Shown here in pieces: positions 7,052 to 12,848 of a stretch of DNA of 13,234 bases. The position numbers and the translations under genes are program-made. Positions within the stretch are counted from its first letter, which is position 1. Every line of letters starts with the position of its first letter. The DNA is from an uncultured Candidatus Saccharibacteria bacterium (GTDB lineage Bacteria; Patescibacteriota; Saccharimonadia; Saccharimonadales; Saccharimonadaceae), in assembly GCA_948648655.1 (NCBI GenBank), contig CAPKVJ010000015.1, positions 1 to 13,234 of the forward strand, read 5' to 3'. Below the pieces are notes generated by a model that saw only the letters and a list, made by a program, of their open reading frames with translations, made no database searches and was not told the origin of the DNA.

Positions 7052-7101
7052 GCTGACAGTCGCATTTTTAAATAACGTAATTCTTATTCTAGTTTATATC
7101 G

Positions 7102-7128
7102 TTAGCAATCATATGTCAAGAGTGCTAA
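7102..7128 (-). promoter_or_regulatory. CIRCE operator 1 (HrcA site) upstream of dnaK
   Basis: TTAGCAATC, a 9-nt spacer ATATGTCAA, then GAGTGCTAA, against consensus TTAGCACTC-N9-GAGTGCTAA: one mismatch. The spacer holds TGTCAA, a minus-strand TTGACA (-35), though only weak -10 candidates follow 15-17 bp away (TATAAA, TAAACT). Confidence 0.85.
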
Positions 7129-7136
7129 TATCCCTG

Positions 7137-7165
7137 ATTGTAGCAAATTAGCAGTCTGGTGTCAA
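7137..7165 (-). promoter_or_regulatory. Main sigma70-type promoter of dnaK
   Basis: Minus-strand TTGACA (7165-7160), 17-bp spacer, TACAAT (7142-7137): near consensus. The -35 lies inside the spacer of CIRCE operator 2, so bound HrcA should block RNA polymerase. Predicted leader is about 235 nt. Confidence 0.85.
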
Positions 7166-7174
7166 GAGTGCTAG
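7148..7174 (-). promoter_or_regulatory. CIRCE operator 2 (HrcA site) overlapping the dnaK -35
   Basis: TTAGCAGTC, a 9-nt spacer TGGTGTCAA, then GAGTGCTAG: two mismatches to the CIRCE consensus with exact spacing. It lies 46 bp from operator 1, start to start. Implies an HrcA repressor elsewhere in the genome. Confidence 0.85.
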
Positions 7175-7193
7175 ATATTTTACTAGAAAAAGG

Positions 7194-7219
7194 ACTCCAT
7201 GCCGTAATTAGCATGGAGT
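7194..7219 (-). terminator. Terminator of the 7244-7747 gene
   Basis: ACTCCATGC (7194-7202) and GCATGGAGT (7211-7219): perfect 9-bp stem with an 8-nt loop; on the minus strand it is followed by CCTTTTTCT. Separates this gene from the dnaK promoter. Confidence 0.85.
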
Positions 7220-7243
7220 TATTAAATCCTCAAGATAGTCAGT

Positions 7244-7747
7244 TTACCATTTGTCGCACAATATCTGTATGTCGTCATCGGTGACGACGAAAGCCTGAAT
7301 GACTCCTCTAACGAAAGCGAGCTTCATTACGTCTACGATAATTAAAGCATATCCAATCCTCTCGGCTGCATCATATTCTTCAAAGACAATTGCGTCTTTG
7401 ATTTCTGGCCAGAAATGTGCTCTCCCGCCTAATCGCCATGTGGTACAATTTGATGATATCTCTTTTAGTTCAGATCGTGATAACACACCAATAAATCTCT
7501 TCCACTCCTTTCTTCGACCACGCTGACGTTTAATTCCGCGAAAACGCTTAATTCTCTTTGGCAAAAAAATTTTATCTTCTGGGGTTATCCGGTTTACGAT
7601 TTCGGCGGCGACACATTTTTCCTCGTTCTCTATCTGAAGTGATACATTCCATCGAGATCGTTGGTCCATTAGATTTTCACATCTATCCTCAGTTAACTCT
7701 GTATGGCTTGGTCCGTCTGTGATTCTAACAAGTGCTGCAATTTTCAT
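7244..7747 (-). CDS. Small hypothetical protein, 167 aa
   Basis: Unrecognised. The start at 7747 (MKIAALVRITDG) follows a strong GAGGAGG RBS at 6-7 nt spacing; an in-frame ATG at 7762 has no RBS. No membrane segment or signal peptide. A strongly basic patch at about residues 64-84 (KRIKRFRGIKRQRGRRKEWKR is its core) suggests nucleic-acid or RNA contact, but this is inference. The second half is mixed alpha/beta with WRLGGRAHFWPE (104-115) and YALIIVDVMKLAFVRGVIQAFVV (133-155), hydrophobic enough for a core strand/helix region. It has its own promoter (7922-7950), a structured leader homologous to that of the Nudix gene, and its own terminator. The RBS overlaps the stop codon of a 26-codon open frame (7759-7839) in the leader. 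Confidence 0.75.
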   Translation of the reverse strand: MKIAALVRITDGPSHTELTEDRCENLMDQRSRWNVSLQIENEEKCVAAEIVNRITPEDKIFLPKRIKRFRGIKRQRGRRKEWKRFIGVLSRSELKEISSNCTTWRLGGRAHFWPEIKDAIVFEEYDAAERIGYALIIVDVMKLAFVRGVIQAFVVTDDDIQILCDKW

Positions 7748-7916
7748 AATATTCCTCCTCAATATTCTACTAGTGCATCTCTAAGACTACTTTTTTGGAC
7801 ATTTTGTATGTCCTTCTTTCTCATACCCAACGAGCACATAATCTTGATTATCTTTAGGATTTTAATGTGCTGCGCTGGCTGCTTGATATGGCAACGCTCC
7901 CTAACGAAAGGGTTCT
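7748..7916 (-). promoter_or_regulatory. Structured leader A, homologous to leader B of the Nudix gene
   Basis: In transcript order: hairpin CCCT/AGGG (7899-7902/7909-7912), then GCGTTG, a long stem-loop (7865-7878 with 7826-7839, 6+7 bp with one bulged C and one G·U, loop 25 nt), then hairpin GGACAT-ACAAA-ATGTCC (7797-7813) followed by A6. The same order and much of the same sequence occurs in leader B. It contains a vestigial start ATGTCCAAA at 7802-7794 like that of the Nudix gene, running into a stop after ten codons. Confidence 0.65.
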
Positions 7917-7921
7917 CTACC

Positions 7922-7950
7922 ATAGTAGCATAAGTTGTAGGTTTTGTCAA
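7922..7950 (-). promoter_or_regulatory. Sigma70-type promoter of the 7244-7747 gene
   Basis: Minus-strand TTGACA (7950-7945), 17-bp spacer, TACTAT (7927-7922), with TGC before the -10. Strong. Confidence 0.8.
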
Positions 7951-7978
7951 TAGGATATAGGCGAACATCGCCCCAAAA

Positions 7979-8010
7979 TGTCAAATCCTCAACTAGCGGA
8001 GAATTTGACA
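7979..8010 (-). terminator. Second terminator-like hairpin with a recurring loop
   Basis: TGTCAAATCCTC (7979-7990) pairs with GAGAATTTGACA (7999-8010), 11 of 12 positions; the minus strand continues TTTTGGGG. The loop region CCTCAACTAGCGGAG (7987-8001) matches CCTCGACCAGCGGGG at 8936-8950 in 12 of 15 positions. It lies beyond the Nudix gene's own terminator, so it may be left from a lost gene. Confidence 0.5.
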
Positions 8011-8078
8011 GGGTTAGGAGGTAATGGTGTGACGAACATATGTATTAAGGGGCGTCGAGTGGAGTTAATAATGAAAAA

Positions 8079-8108
8079 GGCCATACTTACGTCAATGCAA
8101 GTATGGCC
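8079..8108 (-). terminator. Terminator of the Nudix gene
   Basis: GGCCATACTT (8079-8088) and AAGTATGGCC (8099-8108): perfect 10-bp stem with a 10-nt loop; the minus strand continues TTTTTC. Confidence 0.85.
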
Positions 8109-8130
8109 ACATTCGAATGTGCTGATGATC

Positions 8131-8760
8131 TTAATAATCGTTGAGATATGTTTCGTATGCCTTGATACTATCCATGACAAATTCCGGGCTGCGCAACATA
8201 CCTGACTCCTCCATCTTGCAAATCTCTTCGGTAGAAAACCAGCCAATTTCAGATGTCTCTTTGGTACGATACTGTTCTGGCCCAGATATTGCTTCTGCGA
8301 AATAAACCGGAAGGATATAGGCATTCCCGACTTTTTCGCTGTGGCGAGTGTGGATGTGTGCCTTAATGGCAATGTCCCAATTACTCTCTTCCTTAACCTC
8401 GCGTATAGCACCATTTTCGAAACTTTCGCCGGGTTTAAGGCGACCAGACGGCAAATTCCAACCGCCATCACCATCTACCCACTCATTAGATTTATAGCCT
8501 TCGGCAATAAACTGGTTTTTGAGTGCTTCGTCCCTGATCTTTTTGACCTGTACGCGTCCTTCATGCATCATAAGGATTTTTCCTTCTTCATTGCGAACAA
8601 CTGCACCAGCCCTAAACCAGGGAAGTCCCCACTGGTCAATTGTCGGCTGCAAGGATTCGTCGTAGGATGCGTTTGGGCCAAAGGTGTCGCGTACCCATTT
8701 GGTTACTGTTTTCTCGATTTCGGGGTTTACGGTTTTTGGAATTAACATTTCTTTGGACAT
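8131..8760 (-). CDS. Nudix hydrolase
   Basis: 209 aa. The Nudix box spans residues 106-128: GRLKPGESFENGAIREVKEE then SNW, fitting Gx5Ex7REUxEExGU with the metal-binding REVKEE intact; the usual Gly near the end is Asn (N127). The domain begins about residue 48 (WFRAGAVVRNEEGKILMM) and is preceded by 47 residues of alpha-helical N-terminus. Nudix enzymes hydrolyse nucleoside diphosphates linked to another group (NTPs, ADP-ribose, NADH, Ap4A, dinucleotide caps); the substrate cannot be told here. Cytoplasmic. Start: AAAGGAGG sits 8 nt before ATG 8760, and both lie in a small hairpin (8755-8759/8766-8770). Own promoter (8884-8912), leader B, own terminator. Next to a PRPP-synthetase-like gene but separately transcribed. 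Confidence 0.9.
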   Translation of the reverse strand: MSKEMLIPKTVNPEIEKTVTKWVRDTFGPNASYDESLQPTIDQWGLPWFRAGAVVRNEEGKILMMHEGRVQVKKIRDEALKNQFIAEGYKSNEWVDGDGGWNLPSGRLKPGESFENGAIREVKEESNWDIAIKAHIHTRHSEKVGNAYILPVYFAEAISGPEQYRTKETSEIGWFSTEEICKMEESGMLRSPEFVMDSIKAYETYLNDY

Positions 8761-8878
8761 TCATGTGTCCTCCTTTCAGAGTGTCCAACGAGTACATTGA
8801 GGCTTAATCATCATTTAAACTTTTAATGTGCTCGTTGGGTGCTTTTGCAGAACAACGCTTCCTCAAACAGAGGATTCT
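8761..8878 (-). promoter_or_regulatory. Structured leader B of the Nudix gene
   Basis: Same plan as leader A: a 5' hairpin TCCTC-TGTT-TGAGGA-type, GCGTTG, a long stem-loop (8826-8839 with 8784-8797, 12 of 14 pairs, loop 28 nt) built from CCAACGAG-type arms, then GGACA/TGTCC (8766-8770/8755-8759) enclosing part of the RBS and the start codon. Confidence 0.65.
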
Positions 8879-8883
8879 TTTCC

Positions 8884-8912
8884 ATTGTATCACGGATTAT
8901 GATTTTTGTCAA
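8884..8912 (-). promoter_or_regulatory. Sigma70-type promoter of the Nudix gene
   Basis: Minus-strand TTGACA (8912-8907), 17-bp spacer, TACAAT (8889-8884). Near consensus. Confidence 0.85.
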
Positions 8913-8924
8913 TAGCTACAGAGG

Positions 8925-8959
8925 TCAGAAAAGTCCCTCGACCAGCGGGGGACTTCTGA
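8925..8959 (-). terminator. Terminator of the PRPP-synthetase-like gene
   Basis: AAGTCCC (8931-8937) pairs with GGGACTT (8949-8955), flanked by TCAG/CTGA (8925-8928/8956-8959); the minus strand runs GGGACTTTTCTG. The loop shares the CCTCRACYAGCGGRG motif with the hairpin at 7979-8010. Confidence 0.75.
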
Positions 8960-8991
8960 AACAGGGCGGAGATCTATTATAAGTAATGATT

Positions 8992-9783
8992 TCATATGTG
9001 GAAGACCTCTAACCTTTCGTGTTTGACAGTGCAAATACTGTCGGTAGTATATACCTGTTTTATTAAATCACTGGTAAGAACTTCGTTTTTTGCAATTGTG
9101 TTCTCGCAATGGGTAACAAATAGATATATCTTACCTGCGCCGTGAGCTTTTAATGTCTTTGCGGCATAGAGGGCAGTGTCGCCTTTGGCGCAAATGTCGT
9201 CAATAATCAGTATATCGCTCCCCTCAATAAGATCTTTAGCCCCCATAATTTCTAACTCCAAAATTTCTCTCGTCTGCCAATCTCGCCTCTTGAAACCGAA
9301 AGCGTACGGAAGATCTACTACACTTGAATAGCGTTTCATGGCACCTTCATCGGGATAAAACAGTAATAAATTATTACTATTGATCCATCTTATTGCCTTC
9401 TTAATGTAACTGTCGGGACGGATAATTTGGATGTTTTCGATCAAGGCTTCACTAACGGTCGAATGAGGGTCTAATACGGTCACGCTAGCAAAGGACATGA
9501 AGTTGATGCATTCAGCGAAATATTTCAGAGTGAATACATCTTCAGGCCTTTTGACACGATCCATACGGGCATTGGGGATGTAAGGCATGAAGAGATGAAC
9601 CTTGTCATAGCCAAACCTCTGTAGATGCCGCTTAAGCGAATAGAGAGCAAATAGTTCGCTGTCGTTCTCATACCGCCAATCGATGATTAGATCGGTCTCG
9701 GAATGGGGATCGGTCTGGATAAAATCCGGAGTCCCATCGGCATAACTGCCGATTTCTACGTTTCTACCATTGAGTTTTATCAT
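8992..9783 (-). CDS. Ribose-phosphate pyrophosphokinase-like protein (short form)
   Basis: 263 aa, against about 310-320 for canonical Prs, so a short form. Recognisable Prs landmarks: NDSELFALYSLKRHL (40-54), MPYIPNARMDR (66-76, canonical PYFGYARQDR), LDPHS (104-108), YPDEG (143-147), the flexible-loop KRRDWQTRE (165-173) and the PRPP-binding loop IDDICAKGDT (194-203), then FVTHCE. The loop keeps the two Asp but replaces the usual IDTGG with ICAKGD, so activity may differ. Canonical Prs makes PRPP from ribose 5-phosphate and ATP, feeding nucleotide and NAD synthesis. Related short proteins occur in phages and CPR genomes, some in NAD salvage; that link is recalled, not shown. Start: AAAGGAGGT lies 7 nt before ATG 9783. 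Own extended -10 promoter, leader and terminator. Confidence 0.82.
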   Translation of the reverse strand: MIKLNGRNVEIGSYADGTPDFIQTDPHSETDLIIDWRYENDSELFALYSLKRHLQRFGYDKVHLFMPYIPNARMDRVKRPEDVFTLKYFAECINFMSFASVTVLDPHSTVSEALIENIQIIRPDSYIKKAIRWINSNNLLLFYPDEGAMKRYSSVVDLPYAFGFKRRDWQTREILELEIMGAKDLIEGSDILIIDDICAKGDTALYAAKTLKAHGAGKIYLFVTHCENTIAKNEVLTSDLIKQVYTTDSICTVKHERLEVFHI

Positions 9784-9860
9784 TACTACAACCTCCTTTT
9801 TAATATCGGCGATAACGCCGAAATACTAGAGGATTATCAGTAAAGATATCCCCTCGTCAT
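9784..9860 (-). promoter_or_regulatory. Hairpin leader of the PRPP-synthetase-like gene
   Basis: GAGG/CCTC (9829-9832/9852-9855) near the transcript start, then a perfect 6-bp hairpin TCGGCG-ATAA-CGCCGA (9806-9821) just before the AAAGGAGGT RBS. Confidence 0.45.
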
Positions 9861-9864
9861 GTCT

Positions 9865-9873
9865 ATTGTAACA
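9865..9873 (-). promoter_or_regulatory. Extended -10 promoter of the PRPP-synthetase-like gene
   Basis: Minus-strand TGTTACAAT: a TG-n-TACAAT extended -10. No good -35 is seen 17 bp upstream. No clear terminator lies between here and the upstream gene (only a hairpin at 9900-9921 overlapping its stop codon), so read-through is possible. Confidence 0.5.
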
Positions 9874-9909
9874 TAATTCAATCAGAGGTAGCTAGATAGG
9901 TAGACTACT

Positions 9910-10449
9910 TTAGTAATCTACCTCAAGAATGGATGCGTTGTCGAAACGGCTAGATTCGAGATTAGCCTGGTCCAAATCACCAGCTATAATATGTTTGATA
10001 ATGCGCATGATTATACCGTGTGTTACGACGAGGATTTCATCATCTGTATCATATTTTTGAGAAACCATATCGAGGAAATCTTTAGCACGTTGGATGACAT
10101 CTTGGATAGGCTCGATGCCATTGACACTGGCGTTGAGTTGCAAATCATATATATCTTGATCGGGTTTAATCTCTTCGGAAAGTTTACCTTCAAATTCTCC
10201 GAATCCTCGACCACGCAGCAAATCGCTTTCGATGATTGGAGTTTTGCCAGCGGTGAGAATTTTGGCGGTATTCACAGCGCGTTGCAAAGGAGAGGTGTAA
10301 CAAGCGGTAAAATTCCTGCCAGCGAGCTGCCCATGTAAAGCTTTGGCTTGATCGGTCCCGCTGTCATTGATATCCGTATCTGTCCATCCCTGACGACGTT
10401 TTTCGAGATTCCAGTTAGTTTGACCGTATTTTACCATGCATAGCTTCAT
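9910..10449 (-). CDS. Histidine-phosphatase-fold protein (phosphoglycerate mutase family) lacking the catalytic RHG
   Basis: 179 aa, normal for small members. The fold is clear: N-terminal MVKYGQTNWN (5-14), YTSPLQRAVNTAKIL (51-65), GFGEFEGK (82-89) and VVTHGIIMRI (141-150). The family's phosphate-accepting His sits in L-V-R-H-G-Q-T-x-W-N; here residues 7-9 read K-Y-G, so both the Arg and the nucleophilic His are replaced (AAA TAC). The second active-site His (H144) and phosphate-binding R57 are kept. It is therefore probably catalytically dead or altered, perhaps a binding or regulatory protein. Start: GTGAGGT lies about 5 nt before the ATG. Divergent from nusA with overlapping promoter regions; the PRPP-synthetase-like gene follows 126 bp downstream. 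Confidence 0.88.
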   Translation of the reverse strand: MKLCMVKYGQTNWNLEKRRQGWTDTDINDSGTDQAKALHGQLAGRNFTACYTSPLQRAVNTAKILTAGKTPIIESDLLRGRGFGEFEGKLSEEIKPDQDIYDLQLNASVNGIEPIQDVIQRAKDFLDMVSQKYDTDDEILVVTHGIIMRIIKHIIAGDLDQANLESSRFDNASILEVDY

Positions 10450-10489
10450 ATTACCTCACTTTGAACTTGGGTTTTATACTTATGATAAT

Positions 10490-10518
10490 AGTATATCACA
10501 CTGTTGACCTGATGATAA
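10490..10518 (-). promoter_or_regulatory. Probable promoter of the histidine-phosphatase-like gene
   Basis: Minus-strand TTATCA (10518-10513), 17-bp spacer, TATACT (10495-10490). Moderate match. It overlaps the nusA promoter on the other strand, so the two genes may compete for polymerase. Confidence 0.5.
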
Positions 10519-10532
10519 AAGTCTAGTACAAT
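10504..10532 (+). promoter_or_regulatory. Sigma70-type promoter of nusA
   Basis: TTGACC (10504-10509), 17-bp spacer, TACAAT (10527-10532). Strong; predicted leader is about 60 nt. Confidence 0.8.
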
Positions 10533-10551
10533 AGGTTTGTACAGATATTGA

Positions 10552-10580
10552 CCGACCCGAAGAGGGGCGGGTTTTTGGTT
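10552..10580 (+). terminator. Terminator-like hairpin in the nusA leader (possible attenuator)
   Basis: ACCCG (10555-10559) and CGGGT (10568-10572), or alternatively CCGaCCC/GGGgCGG (10552-10558/10564-10570), followed by TTTTTGGTTTT. It lies between the nusA promoter and its RBS (AAAGGAG, 10589-10595). The neighbour on the other side is transcribed away, so the hairpin can only act on nusA itself. Confidence 0.5.
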
Positions 10581-10599
10581 TTAACCGGAAAGGAGAAAA

Positions 10600-11745
10600 A
10601 TGGAAAATTTAGATCTAAAGCAATTGAGTACAATGGTGGGTGTGATTGCGGAGGAAAAAGGCTTGCCGGAGGAGACAGTACTAGATGTCGTCCAGATGGC
10701 AATTGCGGCGGCTTGGCGTAAGGATAATGGTGACCGCGATATGAATGTGCGCGCATTATTAGATATCAAAACCGGGAAGGCAACAGTTTTTATCGGACGT
10801 GAGGTAGTCGAAGACGATGTGGCATATAATCCAACGACAGAAATCCCTCTAAAAGAGGCTAAAAAGATCAAAAAAGATGCGGAAATTGGTGATGTGATCG
10901 AGGAGAGCGAAGAAGTTAAAGATTTTGGTCGCGTGGCCGCGATGACAGCAAAGCAGGTCGTCGTCCAGAGATTGCGCGAGGCAGAACGCGATGCAGTTTT
11001 CTCGGAGTTTGAGGATAAAATTGGCACAGTAATGACCGGTATGGTCGCACGCGTGGAGCCAAAGGTGGTGCGAATTGATCTCGGTAAAGCACCTGGTATC
11101 ATGCCGCGTAGCGAACAGATTGATGGTGAATATTATACTGTGGGAGAACGCCTGAAGGTATATATCAAGGGTGTAGAACACGATGAAACAAGGGCGCAGC
11201 TCATTCTCTCACGTGGAAATGCAGAATTTATAGAATATCTATTCCGACAAGAGGTGCCAGAGCTCGAAAATGGGTCAGTGGAAATTCGAGCGATTGCGCG
11301 CGAGGCGGGACGTAGGACAAAGATTGCCGTGATGTCGACTGTGCCAGGTGTGGATCCGGTTGGGACTTTTGTCGGTGGTCGTGGTATGCGCGTTCAGGCG
11401 ATTATGAATGAAATCGGTGACCGTGAAAAAATCGATATTATTAACTGGAGTGATAATCCATCGGAGTTCATCCGTGAGGCTTTGAGTCCGGCTGAAGTGA
11501 CGAAAGTGGAGATTAACGGCAAAAAAGCGAAGGTTTATGTCACCGAAGACCAACAATCGATCGCAATTGGTCGTCAGGGACAAAATGTGCGTCTGGCTTC
11601 AAAATTAACTGGATATGATATTGACATCGAGCTTGCAAAAGCACCAGAAAAGAAGAAGCGCAAGAATGCCGAAGATTCCCTGCTTAACGCTTTGAGTGAA
11701 GTGAGTGAAGATGATACCGAAGAAGAAAGTGGCAGCGTAGAATAA
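10600..11745 (+). CDS. nusA: Transcription termination/antitermination factor NusA
   Basis: 381 aa: the compact form without the C-terminal acidic repeats of E. coli NusA. N-terminal RNA-polymerase-binding domain about 1-125 (MAIAAAWRKDNGD, FGRVAAMTAKQVV), S1 domain about 140-205 (IGTVMTGMVARVEPKVVRIDLG...GIMPRSE), KH1 about 225-285 (DPVGTFVGGRGMRVQAIMNEIGDREKIDI with GGRG at 259-262 forms its core), KH2 about 300-345 (SIAIGRQGQNVRLASKLTGY, with GRQG at 324-327), then a short acidic tail. Binds RNA polymerase and nascent RNA, promoting pausing and hairpin termination. Start: AAAGGAG 4 nt before the ATG. It is not followed by the usual infB or preceded by rimP, so it is separated from the common operon. 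The terminator-like hairpin in its leader suggests self-regulation. Confidence 0.96.
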   Translation: MENLDLKQLSTMVGVIAEEKGLPEETVLDVVQMAIAAAWRKDNGDRDMNVRALLDIKTGKATVFIGREVVEDDVAYNPTTEIPLKEAKKIKKDAEIGDVIEESEEVKDFGRVAAMTAKQVVVQRLREAERDAVFSEFEDKIGTVMTGMVARVEPKVVRIDLGKAPGIMPRSEQIDGEYYTVGERLKVYIKGVEHDETRAQLILSRGNAEFIEYLFRQEVPELENGSVEIRAIAREAGRRTKIAVMSTVPGVDPVGTFVGGRGMRVQAIMNEIGDREKIDIINWSDNPSEFIREALSPAEVTKVEINGKKAKVYVTEDQQSIAIGRQGQNVRLASKLTGYDIDIELAKAPEKKKRKNAEDSLLNALSEVSEDDTEEESGSVE

Positions 11746-11767
11746 GATAAGCGTTTAGAAAATGAGA

Positions 11768-11812
11768 AAGACCCGTATCGGATGATACGGGTCTTGTGCT
11801 ACAAGTGTAGCA
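11768..11812. terminator. Bidirectional terminator between nusA and the membrane-protein gene
   Basis: AAGACCCGTATC (11768-11779) and GATACGGGTCTT (11784-11795) form a perfect 12-bp stem with loop GGAT. A second small hairpin TGCTAC/GTAGCA (11797-11812) follows. It serves the convergent nusA and 11853-12812 genes. Confidence 0.85.
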
Positions 11813-11852
11813 GGTTTCCCAACTTGCGGTAACAATTAGGCGTTCAACAACC

Positions 11853-12812
11853 CTATCTGGTGATTGACTCGCGGTTAGGTCCGCTACCTATGTCGGCATT
11901 GCCGTGTAATGCAGGATCATTGAAGGGACTATCTTTTGCCCCTATAGCATCGTCACTAAAGGTCGGATCTTCAGGATCCTTATACTTGTCCACGATATTG
12001 ACTAAATCTCCCAAGATAGGGATTTTTTCGATTATCTCTTCGCTACTGGGAAGTATGTCGGTTGTTGCCTGCTGTCGACGCGTTTCCATATCTCTAACGA
12101 GATATTTCAGCTTCCCGCCTATAGCGCTTTGCATCAATCTGAGGTCGTCTGTTTGATAATATAAACAGATATTGTCTAAATCGAGGCTGTTTATGTCGTA
12201 GACTTTGTAGTCGTACAGACTTTTTTGCGTAAATGCCACAATAGAGTCATAATCTTTCTGCTCGGATTTCTCTATGGTCTCATCCATTCTCTTGGTTAGC
12301 AATTTGAACGCGTTAGAATATCCCAAACTTTCACCTGATGTGTAAACACTGATTGTAATGTATTTTCCACCACCAAGAGCGCGATTCGTAACTTGAACAC
12401 TTGCTAATATGTCACCATTACGGTATGGTTTTGCATCTTGGAAGGTGTCGCCGTTTGTTGCTGCTCCAGAATATCGTAACTGCATATGTGGACTTAATTC
12501 CACTACAACACGTTCCCCATTTGCTCCAATTATCGGAATATCGACATCTGGAATTTCCCCAAAAACACCTATAATTATCGATTCATCGAGTACGAAATAC
12601 TTCGCGCCCGATACATATGATTTAGTCTCAATATCATAGTCGTTTGGGTCGAATCGACCAGTTGTGTTTTGATATGCCTCATGTTGTTCTGGTAATCTTT
12701 CGTTGTTGCTGGTTAAGGTATCATTAAACCATAAAAACACTACTGTTAGTAAAATCGCAATAATCCCTCCGTAAACGATACCTGTGACATGTTTTGATAT
12801 GAATTTTCTCAT
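11853..12812 (-). CDS. Hypothetical single-pass membrane protein, 319 aa
   Basis: Unrecognised. The start at 12812 (MRKFISKH) follows GAGGAGGG at good spacing; an in-frame ATG at 12854 would add 14 residues but has no RBS and lies in the leader stem. A short basic N-terminus (RK, K, H) precedes one hydrophobic segment at residues 9-29 (VTGIVYGGIIAILLTVVFLWF), then about 290 polar residues: an N-in, C-out signal anchor or uncleaved signal peptide. The outer part includes SGAKYFVLDESIIIGVFGE and GGGKYITISVYTSGESLGYSN (its core), suggesting a beta-rich domain, then a helical stretch about residues 170-265 and a Pro/Asp/Gly-rich, probably disordered tail. No Cys pairs, lipobox or LPXTG-like sorting motif were seen. 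Own promoter and structured leader. Confidence 0.8.
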   Translation of the reverse strand: MRKFISKHVTGIVYGGIIAILLTVVFLWFNDTLTSNNERLPEQHEAYQNTTGRFDPNDYDIETKSYVSGAKYFVLDESIIIGVFGEIPDVDIPIIGANGERVVVELSPHMQLRYSGAATNGDTFQDAKPYRNGDILASVQVTNRALGGGKYITISVYTSGESLGYSNAFKLLTKRMDETIEKSEQKDYDSIVAFTQKSLYDYKVYDINSLDLDNICLYYQTDDLRLMQSAIGGKLKYLVRDMETRRQQATTDILPSSEEIIEKIPILGDLVNIVDKYKDPEDPTFSDDAIGAKDSPFNDPALHGNADIGSGPNRESITR

Positions 12813-12848
12813 AGCTTTACCCTCCTCTTTCTTGAGAAAAATTTTGCA

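Noticed and set aside
7759..7968. 69-aa open frame upstream of the 7244-7747 gene
   Set aside because: Its first part covers the promoter and transcript start, so it cannot be translated whole; the inner 26-codon frame (7759-7839) lacks an RBS.
7826..8839. Integron-like attC sites: arms with CCCAAC and GTTGGG in both leaders
   Set aside because: The hairpins lie between promoter and RBS, not after stop codons, and no integrase is in the window; a leader RNA explains them better.
10581..11102. 173-aa minus-strand open frame opposite nusA
   Set aside because: Shadow frame; Ser/Thr/Arg-rich product, and nusA is certain on the other strand.
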